Below are positions 1-8,698 of a stretch of 64,000 nucleotides of DNA, one piece after another (positions within the stretch are counted from its first letter, which is position 1; every line of letters starts with the position of its first letter). Source of the DNA: JBBIQV01 sp964555285 (lineage in GTDB: Bacteria; Nitrospirota; Nitrospiria; Nitrospirales; Nitrospiraceae); contig CAZKRM010000015.1 in assembly GCA_964555285.1 (NCBI GenBank), positions 10,609 to 74,608 on the forward strand, in the 5' to 3' direction. A program made the position numbers and the translations under genes. The notes under the pieces are model-generated. The model was not told the origin of the DNA, did no database searches, and was given only the letters and a program-made list of their open reading frames with translations.

Positions 1-739
1 CCTGAGCGCCGGGGCCGGACGCCATCAGCCCATGGAAGACCGGCGTCGGTCGATTGAAGCGGAGTTCGTTGCCCGAACCGTCACGCACAAGACCGCCGGC
101 TTCCTCCACCAGGAGAGCCCCCGCTGCGAGGTCCCATTCGTTCTCACGCTCGTAGGTCACAGTGGCGTCCACCCGGCCGGCGGCGACGAGCGCGAGGGCA
201 TAGGCGATCGAGCCCATGGGTTGACACTCGACCTCGGCAGCCATATGTGCCAGCCTGCCACTGTTGAGCTCGGACGGATTCACCAAAATGAGCGGGCGGG
301 ACGAAGCGGTCTGTTTGACTTGGATGGGCTTGTCGCTCAAGCGCGCTCCATGCCCGCGTATGGCGGTGAAGAGTTCGTCGGTCGAAGGATTATAGATCGC
401 TCCCAGGACCGGCCGGCCTTCCTCAACCAACCCAACCGAAATGCAGAACTGGGGAAGCCGCTTGATGAAGGCCTTGGTGCCATCGATCGGATCGATAATC
501 CAGACGCGTTTCTTGTGGAGGCGTTCGGGATTGTCGGGCAGTTCCTCCGAGAGCCATCCATCGTCTGGAAACCGCCGGCTCACCCGTTCGTGAACGAGGC
601 GATTCACTTCCAAATCGGCCGAGGTCACCGGCGACCGATCCTTCTTGATGTGCGTCTCAAACCCGTCAGCCGCAAGCTGCATCGCGCGCGCTCCAGCCTG
701 TCGCAGGGCTTCGCAGAGCACGGATAATTCTTCATTCAT
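1..739 (-). CDS. Inositol monophosphatase / CysQ-family phosphatase (3' end beyond window)
   Basis: A minus-strand frame opens with ATG at 739 (MNEELSVLCEALRQAG) and stays open to the window edge for about 246 codons, so the C-terminus is missing. It shows the metal-binding core WIIDPIDGTKAFIKR, the upstream SEELPD acid pair, and a late WDLAAGALLVEEAGG segment, which together define the Li-sensitive IMPase fold. The family hydrolyses 3'-phosphoadenosine phosphates (CysQ) or inositol phosphates with Mg2+. The short form and the PTPVFHGLMASGP tail favour CysQ, but substrate cannot be decided. A second IMPase lies at 43632-44456. Confidence 0.85.
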   Translation of the reverse strand, partial: MNEELSVLCEALRQAGARAMQLAADGFETHIKKDRSPVTSADLEVNRLVHERVSRRFPDDGWLSEELPDNPERLHKKRVWIIDPIDGTKAFIKRLPQFCISVGLVEEGRPVLGAIYNPSTDELFTAIRGHGARLSDKPIQVKQTASSRPLILVNPSELNSGRLAHMAAEVECQPMGSIAYALALVAAGRVDATVTYERENEWDLAAGALLVEEAGGLVRDGSGNELRFNRPTPVFHGLMASGPGAQ

Positions 740-896
740 GCCGATCTCCTCACTCGTTCCGCCTCGAAAGGCGTTCGTGACCAGCGTAGCAGGTCATAGC
801 CGAAGTTCAAAGCACGACGCGCTCTTCGGTCGGTGGAGAAAGCAGGGGTTTTTCAAACGGAAGAAGTGGCTCTGAGGAAAGACAGAAGGCGAGACG

Positions 897-1283
897 TTAC
901 TCGCCGACCTCTACCCGATCGACGAAGTAGGTCGTCTCGCCGAAGCAGGTGCCGGGGAGGTAGCGAAACTCCTTGTAGTGCAACACGACCCGTTTCCCCA
1001 TCACGCCGGACAGTTTCTGGGCGACCGCCTCGTCCCAGACCGTGAAGTTCCACAGCACGGGCGCGACGCCGGGGACCGTCGTCATGGCGAGTTCACCCTC
1101 GTGCGTCTTGCAGATCCATCCCTTGTTCGAGAATTTCTGCAAGTAGCCGGCTCGATCCCCGTCCGAGTAACTCCAGTTGAACACGATCAGGAGATAGGCA
1201 GCTCCGCCGAAGAGCAACAGCGTCAGGAAAATCTTGGGCCTCCAGAGCCAGAGGACAGGGAACAGGATGGCGGACCAGTTCAT
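897..1283 (-). CDS. Membrane-anchored hypothetical protein
   Basis: This 128-residue protein has one N-terminal hydrophobic segment at about residues 4-36, containing IFLTLLLFGGAAYLLIVF. A soluble tail with two cysteines (WICKTHEG and PGTCFGETTYF) follows. It lies 21 bp downstream of leuD on the same strand, so it may be the last gene of a leuC-leuD transcript. I recognise no family. The tail probably faces the periplasm, judged only from the charge of WRPK before the segment. Confidence 0.6.
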   Translation of the reverse strand: MNWSAILFPVLWLWRPKIFLTLLLFGGAAYLLIVFNWSYSDGDRAGYLQKFSNKGWICKTHEGELAMTTVPGVAPVLWNFTVWDEAVAQKLSGVMGKRVVLHYKEFRYLPGTCFGETTYFVDRVEVGE

Positions 1284-1304
1284 GCGTTTCTCATGTCGGG
1301 GGGG

Positions 1305-1922
1305 TCAGCGGTCCGAGAAGAGCCACGGAGCCTCGGTTTTCCGCCGTGTCTCGTAGGCTGCGATGGCTGCCTCGTGCTGCAGCGTGAGGCCGATCGAGTC
1401 GAGGCCTCGATAGAGGCAGTCCTTCCGGAATGGATCGACCTCAAATCGGTAGTGGGCCCCTTCGGGGGTGACCACGTTCTGTGCCGCCAGATCCACGGTG
1501 AGTTGATACCCTGGTTTGGCTGACACCGACTGGAAGAGCGCCTGGACTTCTTCTGCTTTGAGCACCACCGGCAAGATCCCGTTCTGGAAGCAGTTGTTGT
1601 AGAAGATGTCGGCGAAGCTGGGGGCGATGACGCACCGGTAGCCTTGGTCGAGCAAGGCCCAAGGTGCATGCTCACGGGACGACCCGCAGCCGAAGTTGTC
1701 ACGGGTGAGGAGAATCGTCGCCCCCTGGTAGCGAGCTTGGTTCAGAAAGAAGTTCTGGTCCGGAGTCCCATCCTTCTGCTTGCGCCAGTCGAAGAAGAGT
1801 CCCTCCCGCAGCCCGGTGCGCTTGATCGTCTTCAAGAATTGCTTCGGGATGATCTGATCCGTATCGACATTAACGCGATCGAGCGGCGCGACGATCCCGG
1901 TGAGCGCTGTAAAAGCTTGCAT
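1305..1922 (-). CDS. leuD: 3-isopropylmalate dehydratase small subunit
   Basis: LeuD is the swivelling subunit that, with LeuC, isomerises 2- to 3-isopropylmalate in leucine synthesis. The 205-residue frame has the signature VNVDTDQIIPKQFLK, the FGCGSSREHAPWAL loop that contacts the substrate, and CVIAPSFADIFYNNCFQNGILPV. An in-frame upstream extension begins inside the repeated spacer, so I start at ATG 1922 (MQAFTALTG), which matches usual family length. It follows leuC across an 85-bp gap that holds a long hairpin (1938-2006). Confidence 0.93.
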   Translation of the reverse strand: MQAFTALTGIVAPLDRVNVDTDQIIPKQFLKTIKRTGLREGLFFDWRKQKDGTPDQNFFLNQARYQGATILLTRDNFGCGSSREHAPWALLDQGYRCVIAPSFADIFYNNCFQNGILPVVLKAEEVQALFQSVSAKPGYQLTVDLAAQNVVTPEGAHYRFEVDPFRKDCLYRGLDSIGLTLQHEAAIAAYETRRKTEAPWLFSDR

Positions 1923-1937
1923 AGCGAATCCAGTTAG

Positions 1938-2006
1938 GAGTGCTGAGTGCTGAGTTCTGAGTTGAAAGGCGAACACTCATGACTCAGAACTCTAAACTCA
2001 GCACTC
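1938..2006. repeat. Heptad-type repeats forming a long hairpin between leuC and leuD
   Basis: The spacer consists of degenerate 7-bp units: gagtgct, gagtgct, gagttct on the left, then actcaga, actctaa, actcagc on the right. The arms are mutually complementary. GAGTGCTGAGT pairs with ACTCAGCACTC and AGTTCTGAGT with ACTCAGAACT, around a 4/4 internal loop and a terminal loop of about 19 nt. Similar heptad tracts occur at 11911-11945, 12115-12145, 32515-32572 and 35907-35956. It could modulate leuC-leuD readthrough or simply be an intergenic repeat. Confidence 0.7.
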
Positions 2007-2007
2007 A

Positions 2008-3411
2008 TCATGGCCACTGTCGTATGTCCACGAAGTGTCCTTCCACCGCGGCGGCGACCGCCATGGCAGGCGACACGAGGTGCGTCCGCCCGCCGGCCCC
2101 TTGCCGGCCCTCGAAGTTACGGTTGCTCGTGGAGGCGCAGCGCTCGCCGGGCTGGAGGAAATCGGCGTTCATGGCGAGGCACATGCTGCACCCGGCTTCG
2201 CGCCACTCGAAACCCGCTTCTTTGAAGACCCGATCCAGCCCTTCCTGCTCCGCTTGTTGCTTCACCAACCCGGACCCCGGGACGACCATCGCATGCACGC
2301 CCGCAGCGACCTTCTTCCCTTTGGCGAAGCTCGCCGCCAGACGCAGGTCCTCAATCCGGGAATTCGTGCAGGAGCCGATGAAGACCCGATCGATGGTGAT
2401 GTGATCGATCGGGGTGCCGGGAACCAGCCCCATGTATTCGAGCGCCCGTTCGGTCGCCTTGCGCGAGTGTTCGTCCGGCATTTGGCGCGGGTCGGGCACC
2501 TTCCCATCTATGCCGGTCACCATGCCGGGGCTTGTCCCCCAGGTGACTTGCGGTGCGATCTGGTCCGCACGAAGCTCCACCGTCCGATCGTAGACGGCTC
2601 CCGGTTCGGTGACGAGCCGGCGCCAGGCCTTCGCGGCCCGGTCGAACAGGTCGCCCTTCGGCGCCATCGGCCGGCCCTTCAGATAGGCGATCGTGTGGTC
2701 GTCCGGGGCGACCATGCCGGCCCGGGCGCCGGCCTCGATGGACATGTTGCACAACGTCATGCGGCCTTCCATCGTCAGCGCACGGATGGCCGAGCCGGTG
2801 TATTCAATCACATAACCTGTGCCGCCGGCGGTGCCGATCTTGCCGATGATGGCCAGGATCACATCCTTGGCCGAGCACCGGGCGGCTAAGGTTCCGTCGA
2901 CGCGAATCTCCATCGTCTTGGGACGGTTCTGAATCAGGCATTGCGTCGCCAGCACGTGTTCGACCTCGCTGGTGCCGATGCCGAAGGCCAACGCGCCGAA
3001 CGCTCCGTGGGTGGAGGTGTGCGAGTCGCCGCACACGATGGTCATGCCGGGCAGGGTGAAGCCCTGCTCGGGACCGATGATGTGGACGACGCCCTGCCGG
3101 GGGTCGTTCATGCCGAAGAACGTGATGCCGAAGTCGCGACAGTTGTCTTCCAGCGTCTGGATCTGTTTGGCGCTGACCGGGTCCGTAATCCCCAGGCGGC
3201 GATCTGTCGTCGGCACATTGTGGTCGGGTACCGCGAGCGTGGCATCGGGCCGCCGTGGGCGTCGGCCGGCGAGCTTCAAGCTCTCAAACGCTTGAGGCGA
3301 CGTGACCTCGTGAACGAGCTGGCGATCGATATAGAGCAGGGTCGTGCCGTCCGGTTCCTCCCGGACAAGGTGCGCGTCCCAAATCTTGTCGAATAACGTG
3401 TTCCCAGACAT
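2008..3411 (-). CDS. leuC: 3-isopropylmalate dehydratase large subunit
   Basis: The 467-residue aconitase-fold subunit carries the catalytic [4Fe-4S] cluster for the isopropylmalate isomerase reaction. Visible motifs are PDHNVPTTDR, CGDSHTSTHGAFGALAFGIG, FIGSCTNSRIEDLRLAA and CSMCLAMN; the cysteines of the last two are the cluster ligands. Length and motif order are normal for bacterial LeuC. It is first in a minus-strand leuC-leuD pair. No leuA or leuB is in the window. Confidence 0.96.
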   Translation of the reverse strand: MSGNTLFDKIWDAHLVREEPDGTTLLYIDRQLVHEVTSPQAFESLKLAGRRPRRPDATLAVPDHNVPTTDRRLGITDPVSAKQIQTLEDNCRDFGITFFGMNDPRQGVVHIIGPEQGFTLPGMTIVCGDSHTSTHGAFGALAFGIGTSEVEHVLATQCLIQNRPKTMEIRVDGTLAARCSAKDVILAIIGKIGTAGGTGYVIEYTGSAIRALTMEGRMTLCNMSIEAGARAGMVAPDDHTIAYLKGRPMAPKGDLFDRAAKAWRRLVTEPGAVYDRTVELRADQIAPQVTWGTSPGMVTGIDGKVPDPRQMPDEHSRKATERALEYMGLVPGTPIDHITIDRVFIGSCTNSRIEDLRLAASFAKGKKVAAGVHAMVVPGSGLVKQQAEQEGLDRVFKEAGFEWREAGCSMCLAMNADFLQPGERCASTSNRNFEGRQGAGGRTHLVSPAMAVAAAVEGHFVDIRQWP

Positions 3412-3552
3412 GTTTCTACTCCCAACGCTCCCCCCGTCTTTCGGTCGAGCGCACGAGGTGCGACGAAGGGAATGACATTATACATAGTTCGACCCCGCTC
3501 AGCACAAGGGCCGACCCCTTGCTTTAGATTTCCGCACCGCCTGCCGACAAAG

Positions 3553-3756
3553 ATGGACATGGACACGGAACACGTCGATCTTGATCGGGTCACGATTCCT
3601 CGCTGGACCATCCGGCGAGATCCGCGCTCGCATGGCTGTCCGATTTGCGGCTCAGCCATTGTGCGGATCAAGGCCGAGGCCAGACGCATCTCGTTCTGTA
3701 CCTGTCGGCTGGTGGAGTATCGTGTCATCCCCAAGGCGGGGAAAACAGCCGAGTAA
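3553..3756 (+). CDS. Small zinc-ribbon-like hypothetical protein
   Basis: A 67-residue product begins at ATG 3553 (MDMDTEHVDLDRVTIPRW). Cysteines come as CPIC and CTC about 20 residues apart, the spacing of a minimal zinc ribbon, with a basic stretch between them. A longer in-frame start exists upstream but its extra residues look non-coding. It lies head-to-head with leuC and upstream of the MEKHLA gene. No function can be assigned. Confidence 0.5.
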   Translation: MDMDTEHVDLDRVTIPRWTIRRDPRSHGCPICGSAIVRIKAEARRISFCTCRLVEYRVIPKAGKTAE

Positions 3757-3886
3757 CTCGTCGTCCGCGCCTCCCAGGACTCTCGCCCCTCAGCCGCGTC
3801 TTGAATACCCACAGAAGACGTGTTACCACGACAGGCGCGTGACCTCACAGGCTCACGCGCCTGTGCATTGTCATGAAGGTCGCTCC

Positions 3887-4378
3887 GTGCACTTGCCCGA
3901 CAGTTGGAACCATCCCACCATCATTGCCTGGTGCCGACTCCTGCTGGACAGCTACCGCCACTGGACGGGCCGCGAGTTGATCAGCCGAACGGGAACGGCA
4001 GAGGACCAAGCCCGCGCGCTCTTCGAGGCGCCGCTTGTCGTCGTGTCCCACGGGACGCAGGACGATCCGATCCTCAATTATGGCAATCGCGTGGCGTTGG
4101 AGCTGTGGGAGATGGGGTGGAATCAGTTCGTGAAGACACCGTCTCGCCTGACTGCGGAACCGGTGGACCACGTGGAGCGGGAGCGCATGTTAGCGCAGGC
4201 GCGTGCCCGAGGGTATATCGACGACTACAGGGGAGTCCGGATCTCGCGGACCGGCAAGCGGTTTCTAGTCGAGAACGCGCTGGTCTGGAACGTCATCGAT
4301 GCGCAGCACCGGCGAGTCGGCCAGGCCGCGACGTTTTCGCGGTGGACGTTTCTCGCTTCCTCTCGGGAGTCGAGATAG
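3887..4378 (+). CDS. MEKHLA domain protein
   Basis: This is a single MEKHLA domain, a PAS-like fold found alone in bacteria and at the C-terminus of plant HD-ZIP III factors. Diagnostic stretches are VVVSHGTQDDPILNYGNRVA, LELWEMGWNQFVKTPSRLTA and GVRISRTGKRFLVENALVW. The open frame continues far upstream without homology. GTG 3887 is chosen because an AAGG Shine-Dalgarno lies about 7 bp before it; this gives 163 residues, the usual free-standing size. The ligand is unknown. Confidence 0.8.
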   Translation: MHLPDSWNHPTIIAWCRLLLDSYRHWTGRELISRTGTAEDQARALFEAPLVVVSHGTQDDPILNYGNRVALELWEMGWNQFVKTPSRLTAEPVDHVERERMLAQARARGYIDDYRGVRISRTGKRFLVENALVWNVIDAQHRRVGQAATFSRWTFLASSRESR

Positions 4379-4410
4379 CCACCTCGCAACGGCCCGCCCC
4401 GCAGAGTGCG

Positions 4411-5034
4411 TCAGGTCCACAATTCCAGCGGGCTTCGGTGCACGATGGCGCGGAGAATGTCGCTGGTTGTGAGCATGCCGACCGGGCGGCGGGTCCCGTC
4501 GAGGATCGGGATCGCGCTCACCCGCTCGTCGAGCATCACGCGAGCGACCTCTCGAATCTCGGTGGTGGGTGTTGCGGAGAGCACGCGGGTGCTCATGACC
4601 TGCGCGAGTGTGTAGCGGGCTGCCGGACCTGGAGTCGCAGCGGATTCAAGGTCCTGCCGATATCGAAGCAGGTCTCGATCCGAAATCATTCCCACCAGTG
4701 TGCCATGGAGCGACGTGATGGGAAGATGTCGAAGCCCTTTCCGGTTCATCAACGTCCAGGCCTCAGCCAACGTGGCATCCGAGGGTAGCCAGGTGACCGG
4801 CGTACTCATCAGATCCTGCGCAAGGAGCGCGGGCCTCGCCGGCGGGGCAGCCTGCGCCTGCTGGTGATAGGCCTGTTGGGCGGCGACGAACGAGTGGTCG
4901 GGAGCCGGGTGTTGCTGATCCTTCGTGGTGTCGTTCGCGCCGACGCCCTCCACGCGAGGGGAGGCAGGTCGCGGAGACACAAATTTTGCAGGATACGCTT
5001 CGACGACCCCATTGACGGCCAGCACCACCGGCAT
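4411..5034 (-). CDS. Tandem CBS-domain protein
   Basis: The 207-residue protein has a low-complexity Ala/Gln/Pro N-terminal third and then two CBS repeats. The first starts at LLAQDLMSTPVTWLPSDATL and ends GTLVGMISDRDLLRYR. The second starts LAQVMSTRVLSATPTTEI and ends RPVGMLTTSDILRAIV. Paired CBS domains bind adenosine nucleotides and usually sense energy charge. ATG 5034 is preceded by a GAGGAGG ribosome site, so an upstream ATG at 5091 is rejected. With no fused effector, its partner is unknown. Confidence 0.85.
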   Translation of the reverse strand: MPVVLAVNGVVEAYPAKFVSPRPASPRVEGVGANDTTKDQQHPAPDHSFVAAQQAYHQQAQAAPPARPALLAQDLMSTPVTWLPSDATLAEAWTLMNRKGLRHLPITSLHGTLVGMISDRDLLRYRQDLESAATPGPAARYTLAQVMSTRVLSATPTTEIREVARVMLDERVSAIPILDGTRRPVGMLTTSDILRAIVHRSPLELWT

Positions 5035-5167
5035 GGCGACCCTCCTCAACGTCTGTATCGGACGGCGGGGGGAAGTACTGAAGCGGTTCACCGGCAGGAT
5101 GTTGAAAAAGGCCGCCGTAATCCCCTAATCTTCGTCTCTCAAAACGCGTCAAGGAGAGTTTCATCCG

Positions 5168-5920
5168 GTGAGCACAACGCTGACAGGAAGAGTGACGGTT
5201 GCCGGATGGTGCGCAGTCGCCTTGCTCCTGGTAGGCTGCGGCCAACAGACCTGGGAGTCGGCGATGGCGGCGGGCCACCAGGCGATGCGGCGCGGGCAAT
5301 ACGCCGAGGCGGAGCGGATCTTCTCTGCGGCGGTGGTCAAGGCGGAGGCCTTCGGCCGCGAGGACCGCCGCGTGGCCGTGACACTGTCCCAGCTCGCGCA
5401 GGCCTATGCGGCGCAGGGCAAAGATGTCGAGGCGGAGCCGGTGTATCTCCAGGCGTTGAAGATTTATCACACGGTCCACGGAGAGAATCACGTCGATGTT
5501 GCCGCGACGCTCAACAACCTGGGCGTGTTGCACCGCAGGCACGGACAATATGCGGATGCGGAGCCGTTGCTGTCCCTGGCATTGGCGATCAAAGAACACG
5601 TCTTAGGCCGCGACCATCCCGACGTGGCGTTGAGCCTGGCGAATCTCGCCCTGCTGCATGTGGCTCAAGGGCATGACGTGCAGGCGGAGCCGTTGTACCG
5701 GCGCGCGCTGGCGATTCGTGAGAAGACCCTGGGTGCTGAGCACCCCGATGTGGCGAAGAGCCTGGAAGACTACGCAGCGGTGCTGCGCAACTTGCAGCGA
5801 GTGGATGAGGCAGCCAGGTTGGAACAGCGGGCGAAAGCGATCCGACGCGCATCGCCGACCCCCGCCACACCGTCAAGAAGCTCTCGGGTTGAACCGGCCG
5901 GGCCGTCCGGTGTAGCGTAA
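5168..5920 (+). CDS. TPR lipoprotein (kinesin-light-chain-type repeats)
   Basis: GTG 5168 opens a 250-residue protein with a lipobox (ALLLVGCGQQ), so it should be lipid-anchored. Four to five TPR repeats follow: GQYAEAERIFSAAVVKAE, then repeats carrying QGKDVEAEPVYLQALKIY, HGQYADAEPLLSLALAIKE and QAEPLYRRALAIREK. The A-x-N-LA and H-PDVA signature is the kinesin-light-chain type common in Nitrospirota and cyanobacteria. It probably scaffolds protein contacts in the periplasm. It leads a run of three small envelope genes. Confidence 0.85.
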   Translation: MSTTLTGRVTVAGWCAVALLLVGCGQQTWESAMAAGHQAMRRGQYAEAERIFSAAVVKAEAFGREDRRVAVTLSQLAQAYAAQGKDVEAEPVYLQALKIYHTVHGENHVDVAATLNNLGVLHRRHGQYADAEPLLSLALAIKEHVLGRDHPDVALSLANLALLHVAQGHDVQAEPLYRRALAIREKTLGAEHPDVAKSLEDYAAVLRNLQRVDEAARLEQRAKAIRRASPTPATPSRSSRVEPAGPSGVA

Positions 5921-5938
5921 CGAGACGGGAGGAGCACT

Positions 5939-6139
5939 ATGCAGCCAATTGCCCGCTTCGTCGGCATCGTGTGCCTTGCCCTGGGCTTCGTGAGCGGCAT
6001 GTACGGCCTCGACCATCCCGGCTCGACCTGGCTGCGCACGGCGCTGGGTCTGCTCGTCACCGGCATGCTGGCCCAGGGGTATGCGCTGTACTGCTCGATC
6101 CAGCGCATGCGGGAGCAGCGGGATGCTCAGGGACGATAA
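5939..6139 (+). CDS. Small two-helix membrane protein
   Basis: A strong GGGAGGAG ribosome site lies just before ATG 5939. The 66-residue product has two hydrophobic helices, around residues 6-24 (FVGIVCLALGFVSGMYGL) and 33-50 (LRTALGLLVTGMLAQGYAL), joined by a short loop and ending in a charged tail. It starts 18 bp after the TPR lipoprotein and overlaps the next gene by 17 bp, which supports translational coupling. The family is unknown. Confidence 0.7.
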   Translation: MQPIARFVGIVCLALGFVSGMYGLDHPGSTWLRTALGLLVTGMLAQGYALYCSIQRMREQRDAQGR

Positions 6140-6614
6140 CATCGTGACACCGACTCGAGAGACGACCGAACCGAAGCGACGAGGGTTGCCGTGGCCGGTG
6201 TGGGCGGTGCTCGCCGCCCTGGTCCTGGTGACCGGCTGTGGCGGCCCCTGGCGAGACAAATATTTCAAAAAGGGAATCGATCGGCTGACAGAAGAGCAGG
6301 TTGTGGAGAAGTTCGGGCCGCCGCATACCGCCAAGACACCGGCCCTCGGGGGCGACACGGTCTGGACCTATCGCTATCCCATGAGCGATAAAGAACTCCA
6401 CCCCATGGACCCCAGAAACTTGACGAAGGACGCGGCGGCTGCCGGCCAACAAGCCGCCGCCGCGCTCGGCAAGGGCCCAGGCAATGAAGGACCGCGGGAA
6501 ACGCTCTACTGCTACCGCTACACGCTCGTCTTCAATGAGGCCAAGGTGTTGAAGAGCTGGAAGCGGGAGGACTGCATCCCGCGCGACGGCGGGGACACCG
6601 CGTCCTCGAAGTAG
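6123..6614 (+). CDS. SmpA/BamE-like lipoprotein
   Basis: The 163-residue protein has a cytoplasmic head, a hydrophobic stretch (WPVWAVLAALVLV) and a lipobox at VTGCGG, followed by GIDRLTEEQVVEKFGPPHTA and DTVWTYRY. That arrangement (helix with a T-xx-V-xxxFGPP turn, then beta strands) is the SmpA/OmlA fold used by BamE and many small outer-membrane lipoproteins. A GTG at 6144 is an alternative start. A Gln/Ala-rich insert, AAAAGQQAAAALG, is unusual. I cannot tell whether it belongs to the BAM complex. Confidence 0.7.
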   Translation: MLRDDNIVTPTRETTEPKRRGLPWPVWAVLAALVLVTGCGGPWRDKYFKKGIDRLTEEQVVEKFGPPHTAKTPALGGDTVWTYRYPMSDKELHPMDPRNLTKDAAAAGQQAAAALGKGPGNEGPRETLYCYRYTLVFNEAKVLKSWKREDCIPRDGGDTASSK

Positions 6615-6665
6615 CGTCGCCGATCAGTCCCCTTACTTTTACCTTTTATCTGCGGAGGCAGCTCG

Positions 6666-7502
6666 ATGATGCAGCAGTGGCTTCCCAGTACCGACAGCGT
6701 GTTTTTCCTGGATGGACTCAAGTCGCTGATTCTTCTGCTGGTCGTCCTCATTCTGCGGACGGTTCTCGTTCGATCTATCGCCACACACTCCCATTTGACC
6801 ACCGAGGCCAAGCTTCGGTGGCTCGTCACGATCCGGAACACGATGGTGTTCGTGTTCGTGGTCGGCCTCGTCTTTATCTGGGCGCACCAACTCGAGGCCT
6901 TCGCCGTCTCCCTCGTCGCCATCGCCGTCGCGCTCGTGCTGGCGACGAAGGAACTGATTCTCTGTGTGAGCGGCGCCGCGCTCCGGTTGGGAGCCAGTGT
7001 CTACTCCGTTGGAGACCGGATACAGATCGCGGGGTATCGCGGCATCGTGCTCGATCAAGACCTCTTCGCCACCACGCTGCTCGAAGTGGGACCCGGCCAG
7101 GCTTCGCATCTGGCGACGGGGCGCGCCGTGGTGTTCCCGAACAGCCTGCTGTTCACCAATGCGCTCGTGAACGAGAACTATACGAAAGAGTACGTGCTGC
7201 ACATGACGACGATTCCCCTGACGAGTGAGGAGGACTGGCGAAAAGCGGAACGCGTCCTGCTCGACGCCGCTGAGGCGGAATGCGGGCCGTACCTCGCTGA
7301 AGCCACGCGCCACATGCAATCGTTGGAAGAGAAGAACCTGTTGGAGTTGCCGTCCATGGAACCGCGGATCACCATCCAGCTGCCTGAACCGGGACGCATT
7401 CACCTGCATCTGAGGTTCCCTGCACCGTCGCGTGGACGATCCAGAGCGGAACAATCGATCCTGCGACGGTATCTCGATGAGATGACCAAGAAAGGCGAGT
7501 AG
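6666..7502 (+). CDS. MscS-family mechanosensitive channel
   Basis: A GGAGG site precedes ATG 6666. The 278-residue protein has three predicted membrane helices in the first 110 residues, then the MscS beta domain with SVGDRIQIAGYRGIVLDQDL and the RAVVFPNSLLFTNALVNENY segment. The pore helix VSLVAIAVALVLATKELIL is present. These channels open under membrane tension to release solutes on osmotic downshift. The C-terminal vestibule is shorter than in E. coli MscS-type proteins with added domains. It ends 1 bp before xth. Confidence 0.85.
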   Translation: MMQQWLPSTDSVFFLDGLKSLILLLVVLILRTVLVRSIATHSHLTTEAKLRWLVTIRNTMVFVFVVGLVFIWAHQLEAFAVSLVAIAVALVLATKELILCVSGAALRLGASVYSVGDRIQIAGYRGIVLDQDLFATTLLEVGPGQASHLATGRAVVFPNSLLFTNALVNENYTKEYVLHMTTIPLTSEEDWRKAERVLLDAAEAECGPYLAEATRHMQSLEEKNLLELPSMEPRITIQLPEPGRIHLHLRFPAPSRGRSRAEQSILRRYLDEMTKKGE

Positions 7503-7503
7503 G

Positions 7504-8277
7504 GTGAAGATCGCTACCTTCAACGTCAACTCCCTCCGGAAACGCCTGCCGATCGTCCTCGACTGGTTGGAACGAAATCAACCGGACGTGCTGTGCCTGC
7601 AAGAGACGAAGGTGCAGGACAGCGAGTTCCCGCTGCTCGCGCTGGCGCCGTCCGGGTACGAGATCACGTTTCGCGGGATGAAGTCCTACAACGGGGTGGC
7701 CATCCTCAGCCGGAAGAAGCCGGAAGCGGTTGCGTATGGATTCGATGACGGGGGAGACCCGGAGGACGCGCGGCTGTTACGGGTGGTGATTCAGGGGATT
7801 CCCATCGTGAACACCTACGTGCCGCAGGGGTTCGAGATCGATTCGCCGAAGTATGCGTACAAACTCGATTGGTACGCGCGATTGCGCCGCTACTTCGACA
7901 CCCATTTGTCGCCGACGAAGCCGGCGATCTGGTGTGGAGACATGAATGTCGCCCCGCGGCCGATCGACGTGCACAGCCCGGAGAAACATCTGCAACACGT
8001 CTGTTACCACGAGGATGCGCGGAAGGCTTACGAGCAGACCGTGGCGTGGGGTTTCGTGGACGTGTTTACGAAGCTCTATCCGACCCGCCGGCAATATACG
8101 TTTTGGGATTACCGTGCGCCGAGTTCGTTGGACGCCGACAAGGGGTGGAGGATCGATCATATTCTGGCGACGGTGCCGCTGGCGGAGCACTGCACCAAGG
8201 TCGAAGTGGACGTCGAGCCCCGGCGAGCGAAAGACTCCTCAGATCATACGTTCATGTGGGCGGAGTTTTCGGTCTAA
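7504..8277 (+). CDS. xth: Exodeoxyribonuclease III
   Basis: GTG 7504 begins MKIATFNVNSLRKRLP, and the 257-residue protein holds the exonuclease-endonuclease-phosphatase motifs LCLQETKVQD (catalytic Glu), WCGDMNVAP (Asp and Asn), WRIDHILAT and the final SSDHTFMWAEF (catalytic His). XthA-type enzymes incise at abasic sites and trim 3' ends in base excision repair. The start sits 1 bp after the MscS stop, so the two are probably co-transcribed. Confidence 0.94.
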   Translation: MKIATFNVNSLRKRLPIVLDWLERNQPDVLCLQETKVQDSEFPLLALAPSGYEITFRGMKSYNGVAILSRKKPEAVAYGFDDGGDPEDARLLRVVIQGIPIVNTYVPQGFEIDSPKYAYKLDWYARLRRYFDTHLSPTKPAIWCGDMNVAPRPIDVHSPEKHLQHVCYHEDARKAYEQTVAWGFVDVFTKLYPTRRQYTFWDYRAPSSLDADKGWRIDHILATVPLAEHCTKVEVDVEPRRAKDSSDHTFMWAEFSV

Positions 8278-8357
8278 CCGGGTGCGCGACGACCACGACA
8301 GTCAGTCACGATCGTGTTCGACCGTGGCCCTCGCCTTGCCGCTTCCCCTCACAAACC

Positions 8358-8537
8358 TCACCGCGCACACGCCGCTCCCGGTACCGAGTGATGCGCGCAC
8401 GCTTTCGAGTAGCGGTTTTGTTTAATGAGCGGGTCGAGGATGAGCCCGCAGTTGATGCATCGCCACACAGATGATTCCGGGGAAAAATCCGGGCGCCATT
8501 CTTCGACCATCAGGCCGTTGCACTTTTGACAGGTCAT
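8358..8537 (-). CDS. Small zinc-ribbon protein
   Basis: ATG 8537 follows an AAGGAGG ribosome site with ideal spacing, giving 59 residues. CQKCNGLMVEE and WRCINCGLI supply two CxxC knuckles about 25 residues apart, a minimal zinc ribbon. The rest is hydrophilic and ends near RYSKACAHH. Such proteins are common orphans in this type of genome. Nothing in the neighbourhood suggests a partner. Confidence 0.7.
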   Translation of the reverse strand: MTCQKCNGLMVEEWRPDFSPESSVWRCINCGLILDPLIKQNRYSKACAHHSVPGAACAR

Positions 8538-8698
8538 GGTGCGTACCTCCTTGTGGAGTGCCGTGCGTCGTGCTCGTTGCCTTTGCAAGCGGAAAAATAA
8601 CATCGTGATATTAGAGGGCTGTTAATGGAGTGTTAAATGTTCTTAATCTCCGGGTCATCACTCGACGGTGGGCCGACACGACGGTAGCCCTCTCTCTC

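Noticed and set aside
32..727. Plus-strand open frame at the left edge
   Set aside because: The minus strand encodes the IMPase/CysQ protein with WIIDPIDGT; the plus frame is its shadow.
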